Source of the DNA: Sphingobium sp. MI1205
Lineage (GTDB): Bacteria > Pseudomonadota > Alphaproteobacteria > Sphingomonadales > Sphingomonadaceae
Reading direction: 5' to 3'
Assembly (NCBI RefSeq): GCF_001563285.1
Contig: NZ_CP005190.1
Span: 1-64,000 of the forward strand
DNA length: 64,000 nt
A model generated the notes under the pieces. It made no database searches and had not been told where the DNA came from. It saw only the letters and a list, made by a program, of their open reading frames with translations. Of this stretch, positions 1 to 8,440 are shown piece by piece (the first letter of the stretch is position 1; every line of letters begins with the position of its first letter). The position numbers were made by a program, and so were the translations under genes.

Positions 1-1224
1 ATGCAGCGGCCGTTTTTTAGTCTTTCTAAGAAAAAGCGGATAAAGCCAATTGAATATGTGAGCCCAGATAAACAGGTCACGGTTCACGTGTCTGCAAACC
101 CGGAATACGGGATGGCGACTATTTGGGACGCAGACATTATGATCTATCTTGCGTCTCATCTGAACGAGCTCCGCGAACGCGGGGCGAACGATCTCTCACC
201 AACCATCCGGCTTCAACCAGGCGACCTTCTCAAACGGATTTGCTGGGGAGTCAGCGGAAGAGCATATGAGCGCCTTATCGGCGCCCTCGATCGACTTCAG
301 GCGACCACGATCAAGACCAACATTCGTGCCAACTCGAAAACCCGCGAGACAACTTTCTCGTGGATTGATAGCTATACTCACTTGGTCGATGAGCGGACAC
401 AGCGATCGCTGGGGATGGAAATCACCTTGTCGAAATGGTTCTTTGACGGGGTGATGGATAGGCGAAACGTGCTCGCAATCTCTCCTCTCTATTTCGAGAT
501 CACAAGCGGTCTCGGCAAATGGCTTTACCGGGCGAGCCGTAAACATGCCGGTGGGAACGGGGCGGAGGGTTTTACGATCGGCTTCGAGACCCTGCATCAG
601 AAGAGCGGCAGCGAAAGCTCCTTGCCCTCGTTCAAGAACAAAATTCTTGAACTCGCGCGAGCAAATAGTCTGCCAGAGATAAGCCTGGAGGTGATCGGCG
701 CCGAAACACCGCGTCCCAAGCTCAAGATGGTGATGCGGCGGTATTTGGACCGTCCTCAGGAGGTGGCGTCCCGCAAACGGACCGCCCCCCCCTCCCCTGC
801 CCGCTCACCTAAGAGTCCCGCCCGCCCTGCGCCCATCGAACCACGCTTTAAGCAGGCATCGGAAGACCTAGGCGAGGAATTAGTTGATCCCAAGCTGGCG
901 CGCACTCTTGTTCAGCGCGCGATTTCCGGCCTAAAGGTTGCCCCATCCCACCCAAGTGGCGACCCCCACGATCCGAGCTACGTCGCAGCTGCGGCAATTG
1001 CGCCGAGGCGCCGCGGTGGTCGGGCACATGAGGTTCTTGATCCGGAGATCTATGCGGCAATCAAAACGGAATGCCCCGGCTGGGATCTGGACGTCCTCAT
1101 CAAGCAGTTCGATGCGTTTCTAAATAGTAACCCCGAAGAGATGCCGAGAAATTATTCGAAACGCTTTTATGGGTTCATGAAGAAGCACCACGAGCGCAAT
1201 AAATACAGTTTACCCGGCTTTTGA
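1..1224 (+). CDS. repA: Plasmid replication initiator RepA, 5' end outside window
   Basis: Replication initiator of the plasmid RepA (RPA) family, which binds iterons at the origin and starts plasmid replication. The 407 visible residues show family hallmarks as I recall them: an N-terminal RPFFSLSKKKR stretch followed by GMATIWDADIMIY, a central winged-helix type region, and a C-terminal segment ending near KRFYGFMKKHHERN. The first visible codon is an ATG at base 1, but relatives usually have a longer N-terminus before the RPFFSL motif, so the true start probably lies upstream. A proline-rich linker (about residues 258-285) separates the halves. The repeats at 1957-2044 downstream are its likely binding sites. 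Confidence 0.85.
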   Translation: MQRPFFSLSKKKRIKPIEYVSPDKQVTVHVSANPEYGMATIWDADIMIYLASHLNELRERGANDLSPTIRLQPGDLLKRICWGVSGRAYERLIGALDRLQATTIKTNIRANSKTRETTFSWIDSYTHLVDERTQRSLGMEITLSKWFFDGVMDRRNVLAISPLYFEITSGLGKWLYRASRKHAGGNGAEGFTIGFETLHQKSGSESSLPSFKNKILELARANSLPEISLEVIGAETPRPKLKMVMRRYLDRPQEVASRKRTAPPSPARSPKSPARPAPIEPRFKQASEDLGEELVDPKLARTLVQRAISGLKVAPSHPSGDPHDPSYVAAAAIAPRRRGGRAHEVLDPEIYAAIKTECPGWDLDVLIKQFDAFLNSNPEEMPRNYSKRFYGFMKKHHERNKYSLPGF

Positions 1225-2849
1225 GCTTGGACGCAGTCAATCCGGCTGCGCCTCCTCTTCCTATTCTGTGATTGCGGTGAGTTGCCCAACGATTGCCTGT
1301 GAAACGGCTGTGCCGATGTATTCGGATCCGGCCAAACGTGCATTCGTGGGCGCGGACCACTCTACCGAGACTTCACAATCGACGAGCCGCGCCAACTCCC
1401 AGAAACTGAATGCGCCCTAGATCCGAACGAAGGGACGACGCCGGTCTGCACTTCATCACCCCTCGTCCGCTGGCGATCACTTGCCGCCGAGGCCGCTTGG
1501 TACGCCCACCTGTCGTGTTTTCGGGAATCCTTGTGCTGCGGCGCATGCTATCGTTATTAGCCCCAGGAGTACCCACGAGGCGCTCAAGAGAACTAATCGG
1601 AAAGGGTAGGCTAATGATTCTAAAAACACGTCAGATCCAAAGCCCCTAGACGGGTCACGGCGCTAAACGGGCGAATGGGTAAATGAAGTTCGCATTCGGC
1701 CCGCAGCGAGCGGAGACAACAGTGAGCAGGGCTTATGCGGCCGGATAGCTCCTGGGCTACCACTAGATTTTTAATAACACGTCGGCTCAGATGGATGACA
1801 TTCCCGATAACACGCCTCCCACCCATAAGTCGCGTCACACCTGAATCGCCGGTTTGTGGTTGATCGCTGAAATGCGAATCGAAACGCTAACCGTCGCCAC
1901 ACATCGAGTACGGCAAGCCTACCCGTTAGCACTTTTTACGGCCTTTGAGAGGCCGGTCGTACTATCAGGCCTAAGCTGTCGTGTTATTAGAATCCCGGCG
2001 TCGTGGTATCAGGCAATTATCGTCGTGTTATTAGATTCGTTGGGCGGTCCGCGAATCGCCAGCTTTATTGCTTTCTCAGCTGATCCGCACAGCCGTAACC
2101 TTTTAACTTTAAGGTATAACTCATTAACGTTTTCGCCTGCGGCGGATTCTGAGATTTCCTTTTTTGGAAAAAGAAAGATGGATGGCGGATGCCTTTACGC
2201 CATTTTCGGTTTGGTAACTAACATCAAAGCGGTGCGAGAGCATTCGGTCGCATAGCGGAAAGCAATTGCCATATCTTGCCCATGCCTAAGGATCCTATCC
2301 GCCGAACTGGTCAAATGTCGTAAGCGCCAGTGCGGCCCTTAATTGCGTTTCAACACACCTCGCACAATCTGGCGTCTTTCTAAGCACCACGCGAGGCATT
2401 CCGCGTGGTTCGATGGAGAGAATGCTCGCAAGCTCATAGTCCGGGGACTTGACGGTTTAACGAAGCCCGGGCGGATCGTTGATGGGCATTTCGCCGAGCT
2501 CTAGTGATTGGGCTCAAAAGCACGATCATCAGATCCCAGACCGTCAGGGGAGGGGCGTGGCCGGACTGGGCCCTCCGTTTGCGCGACGATAATAAAAGCT
2601 GGCAGCGTGTCATGCAAAATGGCGCGAAGGCCTATATCCCGCACGCTACCGCCGCGCAGGTTCCGCTTGCCTGTCATTAGACATCGCCAGTCCCGCCGCA
2701 TTCTGAGCGTGCGTTCCCGACCGTCGCGCCACCGCGGCTGAGGCGAAACAGAACAAACCATGAAATAGCCCAAAAATCCCCTCAGAAGCCCGTACAGCGC
2801 TTTTAGCGGCTCCAGATACCTATGCCTTACCAAAGGCGGCATTTGCCGC
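1225..2849. other. Non-coding stretch downstream of repA, probable origin region
   Basis: About 1.6 kb without a convincing gene. Open frames exist (for instance 1854-2255) but show no recognisable protein, poor codon character and no ribosome-binding site. The stretch holds a 22-bp direct-repeat array at 1957-2044. Single or inverted relatives of the repeat core lie at about 1511-1522, 1772-1781 and 1805-1814. An AT-rich segment follows at about 2100-2180, and there is a 7-bp inverted repeat CCACGCG...CGCGTGG at 2387-2408. This organisation fits a plasmid replication origin. No partition genes are visible here. Confidence 0.6.
1957..2044 (+). repeat. Four tandem 22-bp iterons (candidate oriV)
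   Basis: Four direct repeats with an exact 22-bp period start at 1957, 1979, 2001 and 2023. Their 12-bp cores are TCGTACTATCAG, TCGTGTTATTAG, TCGTGGTATCAG and TCGTGTTATTAG, consensus TCGTGNTATYAG; the other 10 bp are not conserved. A 22-bp period equals about two helical turns and is typical of iterons bound by plasmid Rep proteins. The array lies 0.7 kb downstream of repA and next to an AT-rich segment. Confidence 0.75.
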
Positions 2850-3875
2850 TCAGAGAGGCTCTGAGCGGGGCTCCGTTTCTCCCTCGCGCGCCCAAAAATC
2901 CGGCGCAAACGGATCCACACGGCGGCGGGGCGGAGGGGAGGGGGCGGTGACGGGGATCGCGTAAGAGCGATAGCTTGCCTGGCCCGTGCGTTCGAGCAAC
3001 AGCCCTTCATCGACCGCGATCGTCAGCAGCTTGATCGCGCCGGCCGAAGTCAGCCCCAGCGCGTGCGCGACCTGCGCACTGGTCACGAACGGACGCGCCA
3101 TCGCCAACCAGATCACCTCCTTCAAGCGCCCCAAGCGGCGGCGGCGCTCGAACACTTGGCCCGCGCGCTGGGCATAACCGCGCAGCCGGGTCTCGCTTTC
3201 GCAATGCGCGGTGGCGCCCGCGGCGATCGCCTCAAGCCAGAGCCGATCGAGCGCGGCGCCCTGCGCGATTGTCCAGGCCGCCCCGCCATGCTGCAGCCCG
3301 AGCGCGGTCAGCCCGCCCTGCGAGCCCCGCCAGCGGCCCGCGCCCCAGCGATCGCCGATCAACAGGCTGGCGACACGGTCGCCCTTGCCCAGCGGCGCGT
3401 GCTGACGCCACAGCGCCGCCAGACGCGCGGCGTGGAGCAGGGGCGGGGCAGGGGGGAGGGCGCGGCACGCTTGCTGCCAGCGCGCGACCGCGGCGAGACG
3501 CGCGTCCGGATCGCGCTCGAGCGGCGCGGCCCACGCGTCGTACGCCCGGGGCTGATCGGCCCCGAGCCAGGCGAGCAGCGCGGCGGGATCCTGCGCCAAG
3601 GCGGCGAGCGTGATGGGCGCGCCGATTGCCTGTTTCCAATGGGTGAGGTCATAGGCGCTGGGTACCAGCCGGCCGCGCGCATCGATCGTCACATTGTCTA
3701 CGGACCAGTCGACCGCATCGGCGGCGGCGAGCGCCTGGCGCTCAGCGAGCGCGGTGCGCGTGCGCCAGGGCCCGCGGACCGGGCTGAGCTTGCCGCGTTC
3801 CTCGATCCGAACGAGCGCGGCCTGGGCGGTGGCATAAGCGGTGAGCAGGTCGGGCGCGGCAGGGGAGGGGGCCAT
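2850..3875 (-). CDS. RHE_PE00001-family (DUF1612/HTH) plasmid protein
   Basis: 341-residue protein of the RHE_PE00001 type: an N-terminal DUF1612-like region (starting MAPSPAAPDLLTAY) and a C-terminal helix-turn-helix region (about residues 255-305, containing SAQVAHALGLTSAGAIKLL) that looks DNA-binding. Such proteins are common on rhizobial and sphingomonad plasmids; I know no established biochemical role. The ATG at 3875 was preferred to the in-frame upstream codon at 4079 because the added 68 residues do not look like family sequence and would cover the palindrome at 3999-4018. It is divergent from the recombinase at 4083. Confidence 0.7.
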   Translation of the reverse strand: MAPSPAAPDLLTAYATAQAALVRIEERGKLSPVRGPWRTRTALAERQALAAADAVDWSVDNVTIDARGRLVPSAYDLTHWKQAIGAPITLAALAQDPAALLAWLGADQPRAYDAWAAPLERDPDARLAAVARWQQACRALPPAPPLLHAARLAALWRQHAPLGKGDRVASLLIGDRWGAGRWRGSQGGLTALGLQHGGAAWTIAQGAALDRLWLEAIAAGATAHCESETRLRGYAQRAGQVFERRRRLGRLKEVIWLAMARPFVTSAQVAHALGLTSAGAIKLLTIAVDEGLLLERTGQASYRSYAIPVTAPSPPPRRRVDPFAPDFWAREGETEPRSEPL

Positions 3876-3998
3876 AGGGTCTGCTTTATGCCGCTGATGC
3901 GGACGCAAAGGAAGCTTTAATTGCTGGCGTTCGCGGACCAAAATTAAACTTAAACGGCGGTATAGAAAGTCGGCTATGAGTGCTGCTCCCAAGCACCC

Positions 3999-4018
3999 GT
4001 GATAATTGCAGTTATCAC
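3999..4018. promoter_or_regulatory. 20-bp near-perfect palindrome between divergent genes
   Basis: GTGATAATTGCAGTTATCAC reads the same on both strands except for one symmetric mismatched pair around the TGCA centre (18 of 20 positions). It sits in the 207-bp gap between the DUF1612 gene and the tyrosine-recombinase gene. It could be an operator for the helix-turn-helix protein, or the core site of the recombinase (two arms around a 6-bp spacer). The sequence alone does not decide between them. Confidence 0.5.
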
Positions 4019-4082
4019 ATATCCGGAATTGACCTCTCTTTATTAGGTGGCGTACAAGCCCGCCTGAGGAGCGTGGCACGTC

Positions 4083-5321
4083 ATGGGCACCGATACCGCC
4101 CGAGAAGAGCGAGAATCCGTTGTAGCGGCCGCTGAGACTGCGCTGACGCCCATTGCGCCGTTAGGCGACCTTCCATGGGCGATCGTGCAGATGAGGGCTG
4201 TCGAGCCGATCGTCGTGAACGAGGCGCTGATCGCCGCCTATCAGGCCGCATCGTCGCCCCACAGCGTCCGCGCGCTGAGATCCGATATTGAGGCGTTCGA
4301 TGCGTGGTGTCGCCGCACACAGCGAATTGCACTCCCGGCGACGCCTGAGATGGTCGCCGACTATCTCGATGCGCGCGCGGGGGAGGGTGCCAAACCCGCC
4401 TCGCTCGGTCGCTACAAAGCGTCGATCGCCAAGGTCCATCAACTGCTCGAACTTAAGGATCCGACCCAGGCGCCATTGGTGAAGCTGCGTCTGGCGGCGA
4501 TCCGTCGGAGAACTGGCACGGCGCAAAAGCAGGCGAGGCCGCTGCGATTCAAGGGGCCAGTCAAGGATGTCGAGCGGGACCAGGCTCGCGGGCTCAACAT
4601 TCGCGCGCTGCTGGAGGCCTGCGGCGACGATCTGCCGGGGCTGCGCGATCGCGCGTTGCTGTCGGCGGCTTATGACACGGGCCTGCGCGCCTCCGAACTA
4701 GTGGCGGTTGCGGTGGAGCATATCGTGGACGCTCTCGATCCGGAGGCACGGCTGCTCGAAATCCCGCGCAGCAAGGCGGATCAGGAGGGGGAGGGGGCGA
4801 CCGCATTTATATCGCCTCGCTCGGTACGGGCTATTGCGGCGTGGCGCGCGGCCTCGGGGATCGCCGCGGGCCCGCTGTTTCGGCGCGTGCAGGTGCGGCG
4901 CTATAAAGCGAGGCTGGCGGATCCGGGCCGGCCGATCGCCAGCATCTCGGGGCGTGAGGCCTGGGACCTGCGCAAGACGCTGCCCAAACGCGCGATGGCG
5001 GCGCGGGTGGAGTACGATGTCGGCGAGGCCGCACTACACCCGGGATCGATCGGCCCGATCTGGCGACGGATCATCCAGCGGGCGTTCGATCGCGGGGCGC
5101 TCGGCGACTTGACCGCTGATGATCTGGTGCGGCTGCTCAAGGGGATCAGCGCCCACTCGACGCGGGTGGGACTCAACCAGGACCTGTTCGCCAGCGGCGA
5201 GGGCCTCACTGGCATCATGGACGCGTTGCGCTGGAAAAGTCCGCGCATGCCGCTCGCCTATAATCGCAACCTTGCCGCTGAGCAGGGTGCGGCCGGGCGG
5301 CTGATGGCGAAGCTAGGCTAA
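4083..5321 (+). CDS. Tyrosine-type site-specific recombinase
   Basis: 412-residue phage-integrase-type recombinase. The N-terminal core-binding (SAM-like) domain covers about residues 45-140 (SVRALRSDIEAFDAWCRR). The catalytic domain has Arg202 in TGLRASELV, the HxxR box at His358-Arg361 (ISAHSTRVG), and the nucleophile Tyr393 in PLAYNRN, so it appears intact. These enzymes cut and rejoin DNA at paired sites; on plasmids they often resolve dimers or mediate integration. It is divergent from the DUF1612 gene, with the 3999-4018 palindrome in between as a possible target. The ATG at 4083 is the first in frame. Confidence 0.85.
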   Translation: MGTDTAREERESVVAAAETALTPIAPLGDLPWAIVQMRAVEPIVVNEALIAAYQAASSPHSVRALRSDIEAFDAWCRRTQRIALPATPEMVADYLDARAGEGAKPASLGRYKASIAKVHQLLELKDPTQAPLVKLRLAAIRRRTGTAQKQARPLRFKGPVKDVERDQARGLNIRALLEACGDDLPGLRDRALLSAAYDTGLRASELVAVAVEHIVDALDPEARLLEIPRSKADQEGEGATAFISPRSVRAIAAWRAASGIAAGPLFRRVQVRRYKARLADPGRPIASISGREAWDLRKTLPKRAMAARVEYDVGEAALHPGSIGPIWRRIIQRAFDRGALGDLTADDLVRLLKGISAHSTRVGLNQDLFASGEGLTGIMDALRWKSPRMPLAYNRNLAAEQGAAGRLMAKLG

Positions 5322-5589
5322 CTGTAAGTGTCAGATCAGCGCTACTTCCATTCTGAGGTGAGTTTAGGTTTTCAGATGCGCTGAGCAATAGTTTTGATGC
5401 CTGCAGTCAGCCTATTCTGTCGGAATGTTATGCCCGTGAAACCGTTCTGATCATGCGCCAAGTCGACGGTCAGGATTTAGCCACGGTCACTTCATCGAAC
5501 ACACAAAATGCATGATATAACGGTACACCAAAGCCGAGCTCACGAAAGGAAGCCTTTTCTGACTTGATCATTATGCTATAGCCCGTTCG

Positions 5590-5925
5590 ATGGGACGCTT
5601 CCTAGCCCTCATACTCATGTGCCTCGTCTCACTATCGTTGATGGTGGGCGCGATTGCGCATGCTGCCGAACCCATCGGTTGCCTCGATTCGAATGTCGCG
5701 GCAGGTCTCGGTCATGCCGATGGCGATCGGGATGAGGTCCCATCTGACGACGGCAAGGCGACGCCGCACCATCACGGCGGTTGCCATGGCCACCAGATTG
5801 GCGAGCCTGTGAAGGACGGCTTCGTACCCGTAGTACATCTGCGGACCGCGTCGCCTGTGCTTGGGAACGCGACGAATCTGGTTTCCACTCTGACAGCTCC
5901 CGCGCACCGCCCTCCGAAAGCCTGA
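5590..5925 (+). CDS. Small periplasmic His/Cys-containing protein, CzcI-like
   Basis: 111-residue exported protein: a hydrophobic signal peptide (residues 1-26, ending AHAA) followed by a short mature part with a metal-binding cluster HHHGGCHGH at about residues 61-69. It lies 57 bp upstream of the czcCBA operon, the place occupied by small CzcI-type proteins in other czc loci, and the length and HHH/CH cluster fit that group. A possible -10 (TATGCT or GCTATAG) lies only about 10-15 bp before the ATG, so the leader would be very short. Role inferred: periplasmic metal binding or regulation of efflux. Similarity is by eye only. Confidence 0.6.
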   Translation: MGRFLALILMCLVSLSLMVGAIAHAAEPIGCLDSNVAAGLGHADGDRDEVPSDDGKATPHHHGGCHGHQIGEPVKDGFVPVVHLRTASPVLGNATNLVSTLTAPAHRPPKA

Positions 5926-5982
5926 CAATTCTAACCTGCTCCCTCTGGGGGCTTCTTCGGAATTGTCAGGAGTCTTTCGATC

Positions 5983-7284
5983 ATGCACCGATCACTCGCG
6001 GCTTTGCTAGCCGCGACCGCTTGCGCGAGCATCGCGCAAGCTCAAACCGGGCCGCTGGCTGAGGCCAGGCCGGCGCAGCAACAAAGCAGGTCGCCCGCAC
6101 TGACGGGGTCGGCTTTTACTGTTGACCGTGCTCTCGAACTCGCGGGCGCCGTATCGCCAGCGCTTGAGGCAGCCTCGGCGGACATCCGCGCGGCGGAAGC
6201 CGGACGCCAAGTTGCGGGCCTACGTCCCAATCCGAGCGTCACGGTCGAGGCTGAAAATGTCGCCGGCTCCGGCCAGTATCGCGGAACACAGAGCCTTGAA
6301 GCGACGACATCGCTTACGTTGCCGATCGAACTGGGCGGCAAGCGATCGGCGCGGATCGCCGTCGCCGACGCCCGGACGAACCGGGCGACGATACAGGCGG
6401 CGATCGCGCAAGCCGATCTCCGGCTCAGTGTCGTGCGCGCCTATGCGGAGGCCGCCTCGGCGGAGCGCCGACTTGTCACAGCCGAGGATCAGGCCCGGAT
6501 TGCTGATGAAGCACTAAGAGCCGCCCGTGTGCGTGTGCAAGCGGGTCGTGCTTCGCCACTTGAAGCCGAGAGAGCGAACGTGGCGAGGGTCAACGCCGAC
6601 GCTGCGCTGTTGCGTGAGGAACGGGCCGTCGCAGTCGCACGGTTCACCCTGTCACGCATTATCGGCCAGCCAATTTCGGGACCACTCGATGCAGACTGGT
6701 TCTCCCGAATCCCGGCGACCTATGGCCCGTTACGGCCGATAGAGAGCGCGGGCACGCTCGTGATGGCGGCAGCCAATGCCGATTTCACCATCGCCGATGC
6801 GGGTGTGCGGCTCGCCCGCTCGCAGCGCGTGCCGGATCTGACTCTTGGGGCCGGCGCTCGCCGGTTAGAGCAGACCAACGACACAGCGGCTATCTTCAGC
6901 ATGTCGATCCCGATCCCGTTGTTCAACAACGGGCGCGCGGCCTTGAACCAAGCAACTGCTGAACGGCAGCGTGCCGATGCGCAGCGGCGTCTCACAGCGC
7001 TCGATGTCGATCAGGCCATCGCGCGCGCTCAAGCCGATGCCGCCAACGCAGCCACCAGCGCGGCAGCGGCCAGCGGTCCCGCACTCGCGGCGGCCGAAGA
7101 AGCCGCCCGCATAGCCCGCATCGGCTATCGGGAGGGGAAGTTCGGCCAGCTCGATTTGCTCGATGCCGAACGGACGCTCGCCGCGACGCGGGCGGCGGCT
7201 ATCGACGCGCTGCTCTCCTACCACATCGCCCAGGCGCAGCTTGAGCGGCTTACCGCCCGCGCGCCGACCACACAGGGGGAATGA
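5983..7284 (+). CDS. czcC: CzcC-type outer-membrane factor of RND efflux system
   Basis: 433-residue TolC-like protein forming the outer-membrane channel of a CzcCBA tripartite pump. It has a signal peptide (residues 1-20, ending AQAQ) and two repeated outer-membrane-efflux (OEP) halves, each with long alanine/arginine-rich helices (about 45-215 and 255-420). The motif GREGKFGQLDLLDAERTL-like near the C-terminus (IGYREGKFGQLDLLDAERT) is typical. Its stop overlaps the start region of czcB, so the three genes form an operon. The partner RND pump class (see czcA) suggests Zn, Co or Cd as substrate. Confidence 0.88.
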   Translation: MHRSLAALLAATACASIAQAQTGPLAEARPAQQQSRSPALTGSAFTVDRALELAGAVSPALEAASADIRAAEAGRQVAGLRPNPSVTVEAENVAGSGQYRGTQSLEATTSLTLPIELGGKRSARIAVADARTNRATIQAAIAQADLRLSVVRAYAEAASAERRLVTAEDQARIADEALRAARVRVQAGRASPLEAERANVARVNADAALLREERAVAVARFTLSRIIGQPISGPLDADWFSRIPATYGPLRPIESAGTLVMAAANADFTIADAGVRLARSQRVPDLTLGAGARRLEQTNDTAAIFSMSIPIPLFNNGRAALNQATAERQRADAQRRLTALDVDQAIARAQADAANAATSAAAASGPALAAAEEAARIARIGYREGKFGQLDLLDAERTLAATRAAAIDALLSYHIAQAQLERLTARAPTTQGE

Positions 7285-7286
7285 TA

Positions 7287-8438
7287 ATGAAAACCCGTAC
7301 CATAGCGGCGTTGCCGCTTACGTTGGCCGCATTGCTGATGGCCGGATGCTCTGGCGGCGAGAAGACGGCTGATGATGCGCAGAATGCTGCCTCGGCCGCA
7401 GAAGAAGGTCATGCCGATGAAGAAGGCGAAATCGACCTTAGCGCCGATCAGATTCGCAAGGCTGGCATTGAGACAGTGCGCGTCATCCGCAGCGGCGGCG
7501 GCGCGTTGACCCTCCCGGCAACGATCGAAGGCGACCCACAAGGGATGCAGGTCGTTTCCGCCGCCATCGGCGGTCGTGTCGTCTCGCTCACCCGCAACCT
7601 GGGCCAGTCAGTCGGACGCGGGCAGACGCTCGCTATCATCGAAAGCCGCGAGGCGGCATCACTCAACGCCGAGATCGAGGCGGCGCGCGCGAGGCTGGCG
7701 CTGGCCGAAAGCAACCTTCGTCGTGAGCAGCGCCTGTTCAACGAGTGCGTGTCGCCCGAACAGGATCTGATCGCGGCACGCACGGCAGCCACCGAAGCGC
7801 GTATCGCGCTACGTCTCGCGCAGCAGCAGGTGTCGGCGGCGGGCGGCGGCGGAGGCGCGCTCAATCGCATCGCGATCAGCGCGCCCCTCTCGGGGCAGGT
7901 CGTCGCGCGCAGCGTGACGCTGGGTCAGACAGTCGCGGCCGATGCGGAACTGTTCCGTGTCGCCAATCTTGGGCGTGTCGCGGTCACGCTGGCCCTGTCG
8001 CCGACAGACGCCGGCAAGGTGCGACCTGGTTCGCAGATCGAAATCGTCTCGGGCGATCGCCGATCGGTGGCACGGGTCGATTTCGTCTCGCCCATCTTGG
8101 ACGAAACCACGCGGCTCGCCAGCGTGATCGCGGTCATCGACAACCGCGCGGGCCAATGGCGTGTGGGCGAGCCGGTCACGGCGTCGATCCAGCTTCCCGG
8201 CGGCGGCCCGGCGGCGCTGCTTGTGCCGCAAAGCGCGGTGCAGACGGTCGAAGGCCGGTCCACCGTGTTCGTGCGCACCGATCATGGCTTTAGGGCCACC
8301 CCCATCACGCTCGGAAACCCAAGCGGCGACAATGTGGTCGTGACGTCGGGGCTCAAGGGCGACGAACAGCTCGCCGGCCCCAACAGCTTCACCCTCAAGG
8401 CTGAGCTCGGGAAGGGCGAAGCGGAGCATGGGCATTGA
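7287..8438 (+). CDS. czcB: CzcB-type periplasmic adaptor (membrane fusion lipoprotein)
   Basis: 383-residue adaptor linking the inner-membrane RND pump to the outer-membrane channel. The N-terminus is a lipoprotein signal with lipobox LLMAGC. After an acidic, His-containing segment (HADEEGE) come the barrel-sandwich hybrid with a helical hairpin (RARLALAESNLRREQRLF) and beta-barrel domains. The ATG at 7287 was chosen over 7281 because the GGGGG motif at 7275-7279 is then at a normal distance of 7 bases. It overlaps or abuts czcC and czcA, consistent with translational coupling. Confidence 0.87.
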   Translation: MKTRTIAALPLTLAALLMAGCSGGEKTADDAQNAASAAEEGHADEEGEIDLSADQIRKAGIETVRVIRSGGGALTLPATIEGDPQGMQVVSAAIGGRVVSLTRNLGQSVGRGQTLAIIESREAASLNAEIEAARARLALAESNLRREQRLFNECVSPEQDLIAARTAATEARIALRLAQQQVSAAGGGGGALNRIAISAPLSGQVVARSVTLGQTVAADAELFRVANLGRVAVTLALSPTDAGKVRPGSQIEIVSGDRRSVARVDFVSPILDETTRLASVIAVIDNRAGQWRVGEPVTASIQLPGGGPAALLVPQSAVQTVEGRSTVFVRTDHGFRATPITLGNPSGDNVVVTSGLKGDEQLAGPNSFTLKAELGKGEAEHGH

Positions 8439-8440
8439 TC

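Noticed and set aside
1854-2255. 133-codon open frame in the repA downstream region
   Set aside because: It runs through the iteron array, has no ribosome-binding site and no protein-like composition.
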